64,000 nt of DNA. Source: Paraburkholderia sp. (GTDB lineage Bacteria > Pseudomonadota > Gammaproteobacteria > Burkholderiales > Burkholderiaceae). The translations under genes and the position numbers were made by a program. Location of the stretch: positions 124,001 through 188,000 of the forward strand of contig NZ_JAPWKB010000008.1 in the NCBI RefSeq assembly GCF_028283785.1, given 5' to 3'. This document shows positions 8,688 to 17,688 of this stretch, piece by piece (the first letter of the stretch is position 1; each line of letters begins with the position of its first letter). Below the pieces are notes generated by a model, which was not told the origin of the DNA, made no database searches, and saw only the letters and a program-made list of their open reading frames with translations.

Positions 8688-9259
8688 GCCACGCCGAACT
8701 ATCCGACGTGTCAGTGGCCGCGCCGTCGCAAGCCGCAGATGGCGGCCGCTTCGTGTCCTTCGACGCATATCTGGATTCCGCGAGCCAGCGCCGACCGCAG
8801 TCGGCCCATTGGCCCTGGTCGGCGGTGTCCGGTGCCTGGGCGGCGCACGCGCACGGCGAACGCGGCACGGTCGCGCTGGTTGCCGGGCCGCCGACCGACG
8901 GCAACGAACCCGGCCACGCCAATGCCGAAGCGGCGCCCGGCGTGTCGCTGACCGTGCAGATCGTCGAGCCGCAGCGGACCACGCGCTCGCATCGGCACTC
9001 GTTCTGGCATCTGTACGTGGTGGTGACGGGCGAGGGTCGCGCGTACGTGGAACAGGGCACCGGTTATGCGCTCGCTCCCGGCGATGCGCTGTACGTCCCG
9101 CCGTGGGCCGAGCATCGGTTCGTCAATCCCGACGGCGCGGCGCCGCTGGTGCTGTACGCGGTGCAGAACCTGCCGCAGGTCGCACAACTCGGCACGCTCG
9201 TGCGCGAGTCGCCGGACGCCGGCATCGAGCATGTCTATCGTGCCGCGCATCGTCCCTGA
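8684..9259 (+). CDS. Cupin-domain protein
   Basis: This 191-residue protein has one cupin barrel at about residues 90-170. The first motif reads HRHSFWHLYVV, with a His where the consensus has Glu, and the second is PGDALYVPPWAEHRF. The metal site is therefore probably three or four histidines, as in gentisate-type and other ring-cleaving or oxidising cupins. The first 50 residues are variable. It overlaps the flavoprotein stop by four bases. It could be a dioxygenase, an isomerase or a small-molecule sensor. Confidence 0.8.
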   Translation: MSHAELSDVSVAAPSQAADGGRFVSFDAYLDSASQRRPQSAHWPWSAVSGAWAAHAHGERGTVALVAGPPTDGNEPGHANAEAAPGVSLTVQIVEPQRTTRSHRHSFWHLYVVVTGEGRAYVEQGTGYALAPGDALYVPPWAEHRFVNPDGAAPLVLYAVQNLPQVAQLGTLVRESPDAGIEHVYRAAHRP

Positions 9260-9290
9260 TCGGGATCGTTATTCCAGAAAGGAGTCTCGC

Positions 9291-10556
9291 GTGGAGTCGT
9301 CCAATACCGAGGGCCGTGTCAGTACGGCGGCCTTGTATGCCACTGTGTTTCTGCCGTTTGCATTCGGCCATTACGTGTCGTTCGTGTTTCGCTCCATCAA
9401 CGCGGTGCTCGCGCCGTATCTGGTGGCGTCGTTGCAACTGAGTGCCGCGCAGCTCGGCTTGCTGTCGAGCGCCTACTTCGTGTCGTTCGGACTGGCGCAA
9501 TTACCCGTCGGGCTCGCACTCGACCGGTACGGACCGCGCCGCGTGCAACTCGTGCTGCTGGGCATCGCCGCACTCGGCTCGCTGCTGTTCGCGGCCGGCG
9601 ACGGTTTCGGTGCGCTATTCGTCGCGCGGGTGCTGACCGGTCTCGGCCTGTCGGCGTGCTTCATGGGATCGATCAAGGCGCTGTCTTATTGGGTCGCGCC
9701 GGCCAGATTGCCGTCGATTCACGGCTATCTGCTGGCCGTGGGCGGACTCGGCGCGATGTCCGCGACGCTCCCGGTCGAGATCGCATTGCAGTATCTGAAC
9801 TGGCGCACGCTGTTCGTCGTGCTGGCCGGGATCACGCTGGTGCCGGCGCTGGTGATCTATTTCGTCACGCCGCAGGAACCGCTTGCTCATCGCGTGACGC
9901 GCTGGCCGTCGGTGCGTTCGCTGTTCGAGGTGTACCGCGACCCGGCATTTCGCCGCACGATTTCGCTGCTGCTGCCCGCGCACGCGGTCGCGTTCGGACT
10001 TCAGGGTCTGTGGATGGGGCAGTGGCTGCAGGATGCGGGCGGCCTGAACGCGCACGATACCGCTGCGCTGCTGTTTATCGGCATGGCGGCGATCGTCGCC
10101 GGTTCGCTGTCGATCGGCAATCTGACCGAATGGGCCGGCCGGCGTTTCGGTATGAAGCCGCTCGATGTGGCGGGCGTCGGCGTCGGCATCTTTATCGGCG
10201 TTCAGGTGCTGGCCGTGCTGAACATCGTGCCGCTGATTCCCGTCATCACGGTGGCATTTACGCTGATCGGCACGATTGCCGGGCTGGAATACACGATCGT
10301 CGCGCAAAGCGTGCCACCGGCGCTCACCGGCCGCGCCGCGACCTGCCTGAACCTGCTGATCTTCTTCAGTGCGTTCGTCGTGCAAAGCGGCTTCGGTTTT
10401 ATCGTCGGCGCGTGGCATCCGGATGCCGCGCATCACTACCCGGCGGTTGCTTTCCAGACGGCGTTCGGCGTTGCGCTCGCGCTGCAGTTGCCGGGCTTCG
10501 TGCGATGGCTGCTGCGGCGCGAGTGGCGTCCGGCGAAGGCGGGAGCGACATCATGA
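9291..10556 (+). CDS. MFS transporter
   Basis: This 421-residue membrane protein has about 12 hydrophobic segments and the loop 2-3 motif GLALDRYGPRR of the major facilitator superfamily. I choose the GTG at 9291 because AAAGGAG lies seven bases upstream, 31 bases after the cupin gene. The direction of transport is unknown; inside a coupled operon it may export the product or import the substrate of the pathway. The stop overlaps the next start by ATGA. Confidence 0.85.
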   Translation: MESSNTEGRVSTAALYATVFLPFAFGHYVSFVFRSINAVLAPYLVASLQLSAAQLGLLSSAYFVSFGLAQLPVGLALDRYGPRRVQLVLLGIAALGSLLFAAGDGFGALFVARVLTGLGLSACFMGSIKALSYWVAPARLPSIHGYLLAVGGLGAMSATLPVEIALQYLNWRTLFVVLAGITLVPALVIYFVTPQEPLAHRVTRWPSVRSLFEVYRDPAFRRTISLLLPAHAVAFGLQGLWMGQWLQDAGGLNAHDTAALLFIGMAAIVAGSLSIGNLTEWAGRRFGMKPLDVAGVGVGIFIGVQVLAVLNIVPLIPVITVAFTLIGTIAGLEYTIVAQSVPPALTGRAATCLNLLIFFSAFVVQSGFGFIVGAWHPDAAHHYPAVAFQTAFGVALALQLPGFVRWLLRREWRPAKAGATS

Positions 10557-11206
10557 AACTGCATGGCTACTTTCGTTCGTCGGCCACGTTTCGCGTGCGG
10601 ATCGCGCTGAATCTCAAGCAGATCGCTTATGAAACCGTGTCCTACGACATCGCGCAACAGGCGCACCGCGAGCCCGCCTACCTTGCGCTGAATCCACAAG
10701 GCTTGCTGCCGACGCTGGAGATCGACGGGTGTCGGCTGACGCAGTCGCTGGCGATTGTCGAATACCTCGACGCTACGCGTCCGGAACAGCCGCTGTTTCC
10801 CACCGGCGTCGCGGCGCGCGCGCGTGTCACGAGTCTTGCCGCCGCCATTGCCGCCGATATTCACCCGCTCGGTGCCGCCCGCGTCGCGCGCTATCTGCGC
10901 GACCACGCCGGTCTCGATGCGGACGCGATCGCCGCCTGGCAGCGGCATTGGGTCGACGAAGGTCTGCTCGCCGTCGAGCAGCGTTTGCAGGACGGTTTCA
11001 CAGGCCGTTTCAGCCATGGCGATTCGCCAGGCACGGCCGACCTTTTTCTGGTGCCGCAGGCGCTGAATGCGCGTCGCGCGGGCATCGATATCAACCGGTA
11101 TCCGACGATCGCGCGGATCGTCGAAACGTGCCTGGAAGTGCCGGCCTTCCAGCATGCGCTTCCCGACAATCAGCCGGACAGCAATCAGGACTGGAGATCG
11201 AAATGA
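10553..11206 (+). CDS. Zeta-class GST, maleylacetoacetate/maleylpyruvate isomerase-like
   Basis: This 217-residue protein has the N-terminal thioredoxin-like glutathione domain (SSATFRVRIAL replaces the SSCSWRVRIAL consensus of MaiA) and a helical C-terminal domain (DLFLVPQ). The Ser of the SS motif that activates glutathione is kept. Family members isomerise maleyl compounds, but no homogentisate or gentisate ring-cleavage genes are seen, so that assignment need not apply. In this operon it may use glutathione for isomerisation or conjugation. It is coupled by ATGA overlaps on both sides. Confidence 0.8.
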   Translation: MKLHGYFRSSATFRVRIALNLKQIAYETVSYDIAQQAHREPAYLALNPQGLLPTLEIDGCRLTQSLAIVEYLDATRPEQPLFPTGVAARARVTSLAAAIAADIHPLGAARVARYLRDHAGLDADAIAAWQRHWVDEGLLAVEQRLQDGFTGRFSHGDSPGTADLFLVPQALNARRAGIDINRYPTIARIVETCLEVPAFQHALPDNQPDSNQDWRSK

Positions 11207-12054
11207 GTCTTTACAACCTTGCATTGGCGAACCCGCGTTACGCGGTGATGTTGACCGGCTTGCCCTTGCTGATCGTGCTGGAGGCGATTGCGCCGTTCCT
11301 CGAGGGTGACGGGCGATGGCGGCACACCGCGAAAAACCTGGTGATCGGCGCGATCTACGTGGCGACCACCGCCGTGCTCGGACTCGGTATCGTCTGGCTG
11401 CTTCATGCGACCGGGCGCAACCACTGGGGGCTGTTCAACCATGTCAGCGTGCCGCTCTGGATCCAGGTCGTGCTCGGCGTGCTGGCGCTCGATTTCGCGG
11501 ACTACTGGCGGCATCGCGCGGATCATACGTTCCGGCTGTTATGGCGTTTTCATCGCTTGCATCACAGTGACCCGCTGATGGAGGCGTCCACGACGATCCG
11601 CAATCATCCCGGCGCGGCAATCACGATTCTCGCGCCGCGGGCGATCCTGATTCCGCTGCTCGGCCTCGACCCGCTTGTCCTGATCATTCACGCGCCGCTC
11701 GCGCTCGCGGGTCAGCTCTATCACCACAGCAACCTGAAGCTGCCGCCGATACTCGAACGCGTGCTGGGGTATTTCATCGTGACGCCGAGTCAGCATTTCG
11801 CGCACCACGCGAAAATCCGCAAGTACGCCGACAGCCAGTTCGGCGTGATCCTGATTCTATGGGACAAGCTTTTCGGCACGCTGCTCCAGACACCCGACAG
11901 GGCCGCGACGCCGATGGGCGTGCGCGGCTACGACGACGCCGCCAGTCAGTCGATCTTCGGGATGCTCGCGTCGATGTTCGAGAAAAAGAAGCCGGCGACC
12001 GGTCTACCCCTTGCGGCCGTCGGCCTTGACGCGCGAACCCAGGAACCCGGCTGA
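11203..12054 (+). CDS. Sterol desaturase/fatty acid hydroxylase family protein
   Basis: This 283-residue integral membrane protein has four or more hydrophobic segments and the di-iron histidine boxes of the superfamily: HRADH (HX3H), HRLHH (HX2HH) and a C-terminal HFAHH (HX2HH). Such enzymes use O2 to hydroxylate or desaturate lipid-like substrates, but bacterial members also act on non-lipid molecules. It is the last gene of the kamA operon and overlaps the GST stop by ATGA. The final 40 residues are polar and lack similarity. A membrane oxygenase here implies a hydrophobic intermediate or product. Confidence 0.85.
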   Translation: MSLYNLALANPRYAVMLTGLPLLIVLEAIAPFLEGDGRWRHTAKNLVIGAIYVATTAVLGLGIVWLLHATGRNHWGLFNHVSVPLWIQVVLGVLALDFADYWRHRADHTFRLLWRFHRLHHSDPLMEASTTIRNHPGAAITILAPRAILIPLLGLDPLVLIIHAPLALAGQLYHHSNLKLPPILERVLGYFIVTPSQHFAHHAKIRKYADSQFGVILILWDKLFGTLLQTPDRAATPMGVRGYDDAASQSIFGMLASMFEKKKPATGLPLAAVGLDARTQEPG

Positions 12055-12083
12055 GCATGGGGCGGCGCGTGTCCACGGCGGGT

Positions 12084-12956
12084 TCAGGTCGGCGCTGTCG
12101 CCGCGCCGGTTGGCGTCGAGCGGAACGCGCTGACCAGCGTGCGCAGGGCCGCGCGAACTTGTGGGTCGGAGGTTGCGGAATACAGCACCACGTCGCGCGA
12201 GGGCAGCGGCGGCAAGCCGAGCCGCGGGCCGACATCCACCGTGCCGACCGGCGCGACGCGCAGCGCAAGCGGTGCGACTGCCAGGCCCGCTTGCGCGGCC
12301 GCGCCGATGGTCGCGATACCGCCGCCGACGAACACTTCGACCCACGGCAGACGTGCGTCTCGCAACGCGCCGACAGCCATCGCGCGGACCCGGCACGGAT
12401 ACGCCTGGGTGGCGAGCCGCAACGGATCGCCGTCGCGATGCGGCCAGTCGGGCGTCGCCATCCAGCCGAACGGCTCCGCCATCAAGGTTTCGCCGTCACG
12501 GCGACTGTCGTCGTGCCGCAGCACCAGCGCAGCGTCGAGCGAGCCACGGTCGAAGTCGGCTTCGATGTCGCGCGAACTCGATACGCGCATCTCCACGAGC
12601 AAGCCTGGATCGGCGCTATGCACATGGCGCAGCAACACCGGCAGATCGCCACCGACGATGTGATGACTGATGCCCACTTTCAACGTGGTCCTCTCCCGCG
12701 TCAGGGCGGCGAGCGCGTCGTCGTGCGCGGCGAGCAGATTACGCGCGGCCTGCAGGAAGATCTCGCCTTTCGGCGACAGCCGCACCATCCGGGGCGTGCG
12801 CTCGATCAGGCGCTGACCGAGCCGTTCTTCCAGGCGCTTGAGCTTCAGACTGATCGCCGATTGCGTGCTATCGAGCGCGTCGGCCGCGCGCGTGAAGCTG
12901 CGCAAATCAGCGACCAGCAGAAACGCCTGTACCGCTTCGAGGTCGAGTGTCTTCAT
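12084..12956 (-). CDS. LysR-family regulator
   Basis: This 290-residue LysR-type regulator has an N-terminal helix-turn-helix (LEAVQAFLLVADLRSFTRAA, then STQSAISLKL) and an effector domain from about residue 90. It ends 30 bases from the convergent kamA operon and is divergent from a small membrane-protein gene at 13088. It could control either. Effector unknown. Confidence 0.88.
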   Translation of the reverse strand: MKTLDLEAVQAFLLVADLRSFTRAADALDSTQSAISLKLKRLEERLGQRLIERTPRMVRLSPKGEIFLQAARNLLAAHDDALAALTRERTTLKVGISHHIVGGDLPVLLRHVHSADPGLLVEMRVSSSRDIEADFDRGSLDAALVLRHDDSRRDGETLMAEPFGWMATPDWPHRDGDPLRLATQAYPCRVRAMAVGALRDARLPWVEVFVGGGIATIGAAAQAGLAVAPLALRVAPVGTVDVGPRLGLPPLPSRDVVLYSATSDPQVRAALRTLVSAFRSTPTGAATAPT

Positions 12957-13087
12957 GGCGATCCATTCGTTTTGGTCATCATAGAAATATCGCGCGGCGT
13001 GTTCAAAAAAGACGGGGGCCGTGACACGCTAGCGTCATTCGCCGTATCGGGCAAGCCGGTACGGACCGACTCGTCAAAGGACGCGTG

Positions 13088-13234
13088 ATGCATCATTTCG
13101 AAAGGGCGTGCACCAACGATGCCGCACCCGACCGGCGCCACGCGCTTTACGCGCATCTTGCCGGCCTGGGAATCGGTGCGCTGATCATTCTGGGGACCAC
13201 GGCGCTGGCCTGCGCGTTGATTCGCGCGCTTTGA
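13088..13234 (+). CDS. Small membrane protein, 48 residues
   Basis: This short open frame has a good ribosome site (AAAGGA, six bases before the ATG). It encodes a polar N-terminus rich in His and Arg followed by one hydrophobic helix (about residues 24-46, GLGIGALIILGTTALACAL). No family is recognised. It is divergent from the LysR gene at 12084 (131 bases between starts) and ends one base before the stop of the convergent acyl-CoA-dehydrogenase-like gene. The strong ribosome site and clean transmembrane segment favour a real gene, but evidence is limited to these features. Confidence 0.5.
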   Translation: MHHFERACTNDAAPDRRHALYAHLAGLGIGALIILGTTALACALIRAL

Positions 13235-13235
13235 C

Positions 13236-14462
13236 TCAGGGCTGATGGTGGACGGGCTCGCCCGGGCGCCAGCCAACCAGAGCGGCGCGCCCCGCGTTGC
13301 CGCTGATCAGGCTGTTCGACGGCGCGTGGATCTGGCTGCACAACACGTTGCGATGATGCCGCTCCAGCGGATTGCTGCGCGCGAGACCGTGATTGCCGGC
13401 CAGCTCGATCGCAAGGCCAACGGCCTTGATCGCATTGTCGATGGTGACGTGCTTGACTGTCGCCGCCAGTGTGTCCGGCGCCTCGCCACGATCGAAGGCA
13501 GCGCTGGAACTGCGCAACAACCAGTCGTTGGTTTGCAACAGCACTTCGATGGCACCGACAGTCTGCTGGATGGTGGGCACGCCCGCCAGCGACGTGCCGC
13601 CGAGCGCACCGGGGCGTCGCCCGTTTAGAAACCCGAGCAGCCAGTCGCGCGCGGCGCGGGCCGCGCCGTCGTAGACGCTGCCGACCAGCGTGAAGTACCA
13701 CGCGGTGTTGTGCGGATGCCGTTGCAATCCGAGCGATGCGGGTTTGAGCGCGACGACATCGGCGAGCGGCACGCGCACGTCGCTGAACACCACGTCGTGA
13801 CTGACGGTGGCGCGCATACCGAGCGGGTCCCACGTCTCGACGATCTGCACCCCGGGCGCGTCGCGCGGCACCAGAAACTGACCCAGTCGCGGTTCGGCTT
13901 CGTCGGTGCGCGCGAGGACGCTGATCCAGGACAGTAGCGGCGCGCCTGTCACATATCGCTTATGTCCGGTGATCCGCCAGACGTCGCCGTCGCGGCGTGC
14001 GACCGTCTCCGGCAAGCCGCCATGCGATGGCGATCCGAGGCCGGGCTCGACCTGCGCGGCGTTCAGCAGTGCGGCACCCACGGCGGCCTCGCGCGACAGA
14101 CGGCGCGCGAGATGCGCGGGCCAGTCGCCGATGCTTGCCCGTTCCGAGTTGACGATCGCGGCATGCTGGCAGTAATGCATCGACAGTATCAGTGCGACCG
14201 ACGGATCGCCGTGCGCGATCGCGCGGACCACCGCGCTCGCGGCGGCGAGTCCCGCGCCATGCCCGCCGTCTGCTCGCGACACCACCAGCTTCAGCAGATC
14301 GGCGCGCAACAACGCGTCGAACTGCTCGCGCGGTGCTGCGCCGGATGCGTCGTGTTCCGGCGCGAGCGCCGAGAACGTAAGTCCGAGTTGCGTGGCGCGC
14401 CCGATCAACCCGTCGATACGGTCGGTCTCCCGGTTAGCCAGTTGAGGTTCGCGCGCGCTCAT
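13236..14462 (-). CDS. Acyl-CoA-dehydrogenase-fold flavin monooxygenase (SfnB/DszC-like)
   Basis: This 408-residue protein has the three-part acyl-CoA dehydrogenase layout: an N-terminal helical domain, a central strand domain (WRITGHKRYVTGAP, VQIVETWDPLGMRATVS) and a C-terminal helical bundle (TVKHVTIDNAIKAVGLAIEL). The usual catalytic Glu of fatty-acid enzymes is not evident, and the sequence sits better with the DszC/SfnB branch, which uses reduced flavin and O2 to oxidise sulfur compounds. It closes a long minus-strand operon with an amidase (ATGA overlap) and a peptide-type importer. A sulfur-scavenging role is inferred from this family and from its neighbours. Confidence 0.75.
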   Translation of the reverse strand: MSAREPQLANRETDRIDGLIGRATQLGLTFSALAPEHDASGAAPREQFDALLRADLLKLVVSRADGGHGAGLAAASAVVRAIAHGDPSVALILSMHYCQHAAIVNSERASIGDWPAHLARRLSREAAVGAALLNAAQVEPGLGSPSHGGLPETVARRDGDVWRITGHKRYVTGAPLLSWISVLARTDEAEPRLGQFLVPRDAPGVQIVETWDPLGMRATVSHDVVFSDVRVPLADVVALKPASLGLQRHPHNTAWYFTLVGSVYDGAARAARDWLLGFLNGRRPGALGGTSLAGVPTIQQTVGAIEVLLQTNDWLLRSSSAAFDRGEAPDTLAATVKHVTIDNAIKAVGLAIELAGNHGLARSNPLERHHRNVLCSQIHAPSNSLISGNAGRAALVGWRPGEPVHHQP

Positions 14463-16000
14463 CGCGTAGCGGCGCCGGTGGAATGCGATCCGGCGGCATA
14501 GCCCGGCGGCGCGATAAATCCACCGAACGCGGTTTCGAACGCGTGCGCGAAGGCGATGGTCGTCCGGTCGTCGAGGTAGGCACCGACCGCCTGCGCGCTA
14601 ACCGGCAGGCCGTCGTCATCGAGTCCGAGCGGAAAGCTGGTCGCGGGCAATCCTGGCAAAACGGGCAGGCCGGCCCAGTAGAACAGCTCGAAGAAGGGCA
14701 CCTGCCGTATTCCGTCCGCGTAGGCGACAGGGTACGTGCGTTCGTCTTTCGGTTCGCTGTGGTTGTGCGCGAAGGCGGGCGTCGGCGCAACCGGCGTGAT
14801 GACCACATCGAAAGCGCCGAACAGGGTCTCCCATTCATGGCGCAGCGCGTGACGGTGTTCGTCGGCGCGCAGCCATTCGCGATGCGTCAGCGTCGGCGCG
14901 CGCAAACGCGCGGCCTCGGCGCTGTGGTCGTCCGGTTGCAACTGCTTCAGCCGCGCTTGCGCGTTGGCGCCGAGCGGCGGCGGATCGACCAGCGACGCAC
15001 CCGCCAGCGTTCTGAACAACGGATGAGAGACGGCCAGGTCAGGCAACAGTCCGGCGGCGAGAGCGGTTGCGCGCGTCACGTGCGTGCCGTGCGAGCTTAG
15101 AGCTTCGACGACCCGCTCGATCACCCGGCGTTCGGACACGCTCGGCTCGGTGCCCGGCCATGTGTCGAGCACCAGCACGCGAAAATCCTGCAGGCGCGTA
15201 TGCCGTGCGGACGGCAGCGCGACGCGCCACGCCTTTGCCGCGAGCGGCTCCCGGTTCACCAGCAGGTCGAGCGCGAGTTCGAGATCGGCGGCGCGGCGCG
15301 CGAGCGGTCCGGCAACGCTGAGATCGCGATCGACGATCCGTCCGGATGGCGCGCCGGTGCCGCGCATCGACACCAGCCCGGCGCTGGGCTTGTGGCCGAA
15401 CACGCCGTTGAAATGGGCCGGAATGCGGATCGAGCCGCCGATGTCCGAACCGAGTTCCAGCGCGACATAGCCCGCCGCGAGCGCCGCCGCGGCACCGCCC
15501 GACGATCCGCCCGGTGTGCGTGCCGGGTCCCACGGATTGCGGGTCAGCCCGTACACATCGTTGTAGCTTTGAAGATCGGCATTGGCCTGCGGTACGTTGG
15601 ATTTCCCGACGATCACCGCGCCCGCTTCGCGCAGCGCGGCGACTGCGTCCGAGTCGCGCTCGACGCGATTATCCGCGTAGCGGGGATTGCCAACGCTCGT
15701 GACAAGTCCGGCGACGTCGAACGATTCCTTGACGGTCACCGGCACGCCGAGCAGCGGCTTGCGTTCGCCGCGCGCGAGTGCGGCGTCGGCGGCGCGGGCC
15801 GCCTGTCGCGCTCGATCGTCGTCGCGCACGGCGATCGCGTTGAGCGCGGCATCGAAGCGGTCGATGCGTGCGAGCGTCTGTTCCAGCAGGTCGATTGCCG
15901 ACACGCGGCCGTCGGCGAGCGCCTGAGCCTGTTCTTTTGCGCCGGCGAAAACGAGTGCGGCCAGTGTGTCCGGCGCGGATTCAATGGTTGAGGACGTCAT
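14459..16000 (-). CDS. Amidase (amidase signature family)
   Basis: This 513-residue protein carries the Ser-cisSer-Lys amidase signature: Lys in VTVKESFD, the glycine/serine motif TPGGSSGGAAAALAAG and the nucleophile region GSDIGGSIRIPA. Such enzymes hydrolyse carboxamides. The start is placed at the ATG at 16000, 59 bases after the upstream binding-protein stop; the reading frame stays open further upstream, but that part overlaps another gene. It is coupled to the flavin enzyme gene downstream by an ATGA overlap. An amide-bearing substrate for the operon is therefore likely; the compound cannot be named. Confidence 0.88.
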   Translation of the reverse strand: MTSSTIESAPDTLAALVFAGAKEQAQALADGRVSAIDLLEQTLARIDRFDAALNAIAVRDDDRARQAARAADAALARGERKPLLGVPVTVKESFDVAGLVTSVGNPRYADNRVERDSDAVAALREAGAVIVGKSNVPQANADLQSYNDVYGLTRNPWDPARTPGGSSGGAAAALAAGYVALELGSDIGGSIRIPAHFNGVFGHKPSAGLVSMRGTGAPSGRIVDRDLSVAGPLARRAADLELALDLLVNREPLAAKAWRVALPSARHTRLQDFRVLVLDTWPGTEPSVSERRVIERVVEALSSHGTHVTRATALAAGLLPDLAVSHPLFRTLAGASLVDPPPLGANAQARLKQLQPDDHSAEAARLRAPTLTHREWLRADEHRHALRHEWETLFGAFDVVITPVAPTPAFAHNHSEPKDERTYPVAYADGIRQVPFFELFYWAGLPVLPGLPATSFPLGLDDDGLPVSAQAVGAYLDDRTTIAFAHAFETAFGGFIAPPGYAAGSHSTGAATR

Positions 16001-16059
16001 GATTCGTATCCACGGAGACGGTGGCGCGGCGCGCTGTGCGCCGCAGCGGTGTCGAGCGT

Positions 16060-17688
16060 TCAGGCGGGCGCCTTGTCGTCGAGCCAGGTATCGGAGAAAT
16101 CGCCTGCCATCAGGTCGATGCTGTTGTTCAGGTTGCGCACCCGCGTGCTGTAGACCTGGATCGACGGAATGCTGACGAGCGGATAGACCGGCAGGTCGCG
16201 TCCGACGATCTGCTGCGCCTGCCTGAACAGCACGGCGCGGCGGCGTTCGTCGGTTTCCGTGGCAGCCTGGACGAACAGGTGATCGACATCCGGGTTTTGA
16301 TAATGCGACGCGTTGATCCAGACCAGCGGATGCCGGGCGCCGTCGGACCAGTAAAAGCGTTGCACGCCGACGCTCGGATCGTAGAGGCGGCCCAGGCCGT
16401 TCAGATTGATATCGAAGTCGCGATCGGTATAGACGCGCTTCAGGAAAGTGGGCAGGTCGCCGTCGAGAATCGTCACCTTGATGCCGACCTTCGCGAGTGC
16501 GGCGCGTGTGTAGCCTGCGGCGTTTTTGAGGTCGCCGCTGGTGAGGTAAGTCAGGCGCAGTGCAAAACGCGTACCGTCGGCGCCGCGCGGATAACCGGCC
16601 CGATCCAGCGCGGCGTTGGCGGCGGCGGGATCGAACGGATAGTGGAACGTGCTGTCGTCGTAGTAGTTCGACAGCACGCGCGGCACTGGCGAGTCGATTA
16701 CGTTCGTGTGACGGAAGTACACGTTGTCGCGAATGAACGTGCGGTCGAGCGACTGCGCGATCGCATGCCGGACCTCGGGCCTGGCGAGGGCGGGATGCTC
16801 GTTGTTGAATTCGAGGAACGCGCCGTTGTTCAGATACGCGTCGTACGTGTCGTCCACTCGCAGTTTCGGATTGCGCGCGAGCCGCGCCAGATCCGCGAGG
16901 CCGACGTTGTTCGCGGCCTGCGCGTCGCCGCTTTCGAGCGACGCCGAAATCGCGGCGGGGTCGCTTGCGACCTTGAAGATCACGCGCTCCAGATGCGGGG
17001 TGCCGCGACGCCAGTAGTCCGGATTGCGACGCAAGCTCACATAGCTGCCCCGAACCCATTTTTCGAAGATGAACGGCCCGGTACCGACGGGCGCCGACGC
17101 GTTCGGACTGGTCAGCGGATCGCCGTCGCCGTAACGGTGTTGCGGCACGATCGGCAGTTCGGCCGACGAGAATGCCTTGATCAGATACGGCGCGGGTTTC
17201 GACAGCACGATCGATACCGTCAGCGGGTCGGGCGTATCGATGCGTTCGACGTTGGCAAGGCTGATGCGCCCGCGCGGCCCGAGTTTCTGCTGCGCCAGCA
17301 ACGAGAACTTCACATCCGCCGACGTGAACGGCTCGCCGTCGTGCCATTTCACGCCGGGTCGGAGTTTGAACGTGTAGCGCAAGCCGTCGGGACTGATCTC
17401 CCACGACGTGGCGAGCAACGGCTGCGGCTCGAATCGCGTGTTGTAGCGCAGCAGGCCTTCGGTGATCTTGGCGCTGACATTCCGGTTGCGGGTGTTGGTG
17501 TCGAGAAACGACACCAGTTGCGTGACGTCTTCCGGAACCGCATAGGTGAGCGTGCCGCCATCGACCGGCGTCGCCGCTGCTGCGCCATCGGGCGTCGCAG
17601 CGGTTGCAAACCGGGGTAATGCGCCGCTCGCGCCTGCAGAAAGCAGCGCGGCTGAAGTATGCAGAAACTGTCGTCTGTTTATTGTCAT
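16060..17688 (-). CDS. ABC substrate-binding protein, family 5 (operon copy 2)
   Basis: This 542-residue periplasmic binding protein is of the DppA/OppA type (SBP_bac_5). The N-terminus NRRQFLHTSAALL followed by a hydrophobic stretch and AATP looks like a twin-arginine signal. Family landmarks are VSAKITEGLL, VKWHDGEPFTSADV and PVGTGPF. It is the second binding protein of this operon, placed after the ATPase gene and coupled to it by ATGA. It differs from the first one (21453-23093), so the importer may take two ligands. Confidence 0.9.
   Translation of the reverse strand: MTINRRQFLHTSAALLSAGASGALPRFATAATPDGAAAATPVDGGTLTYAVPEDVTQLVSFLDTNTRNRNVSAKITEGLLRYNTRFEPQPLLATSWEISPDGLRYTFKLRPGVKWHDGEPFTSADVKFSLLAQQKLGPRGRISLANVERIDTPDPLTVSIVLSKPAPYLIKAFSSAELPIVPQHRYGDGDPLTSPNASAPVGTGPFIFEKWVRGSYVSLRRNPDYWRRGTPHLERVIFKVASDPAAISASLESGDAQAANNVGLADLARLARNPKLRVDDTYDAYLNNGAFLEFNNEHPALARPEVRHAIAQSLDRTFIRDNVYFRHTNVIDSPVPRVLSNYYDDSTFHYPFDPAAANAALDRAGYPRGADGTRFALRLTYLTSGDLKNAAGYTRAALAKVGIKVTILDGDLPTFLKRVYTDRDFDINLNGLGRLYDPSVGVQRFYWSDGARHPLVWINASHYQNPDVDHLFVQAATETDERRRAVLFRQAQQIVGRDLPVYPLVSIPSIQVYSTRVRNLNNSIDLMAGDFSDTWLDDKAPA

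Noticed and set aside
10553..11206. Assignment as maleylacetoacetate isomerase of tyrosine or gentisate breakdown
   Set aside because: No ring-cleavage dioxygenase or hydrolase of those pathways is nearby; only the GST family is supported.
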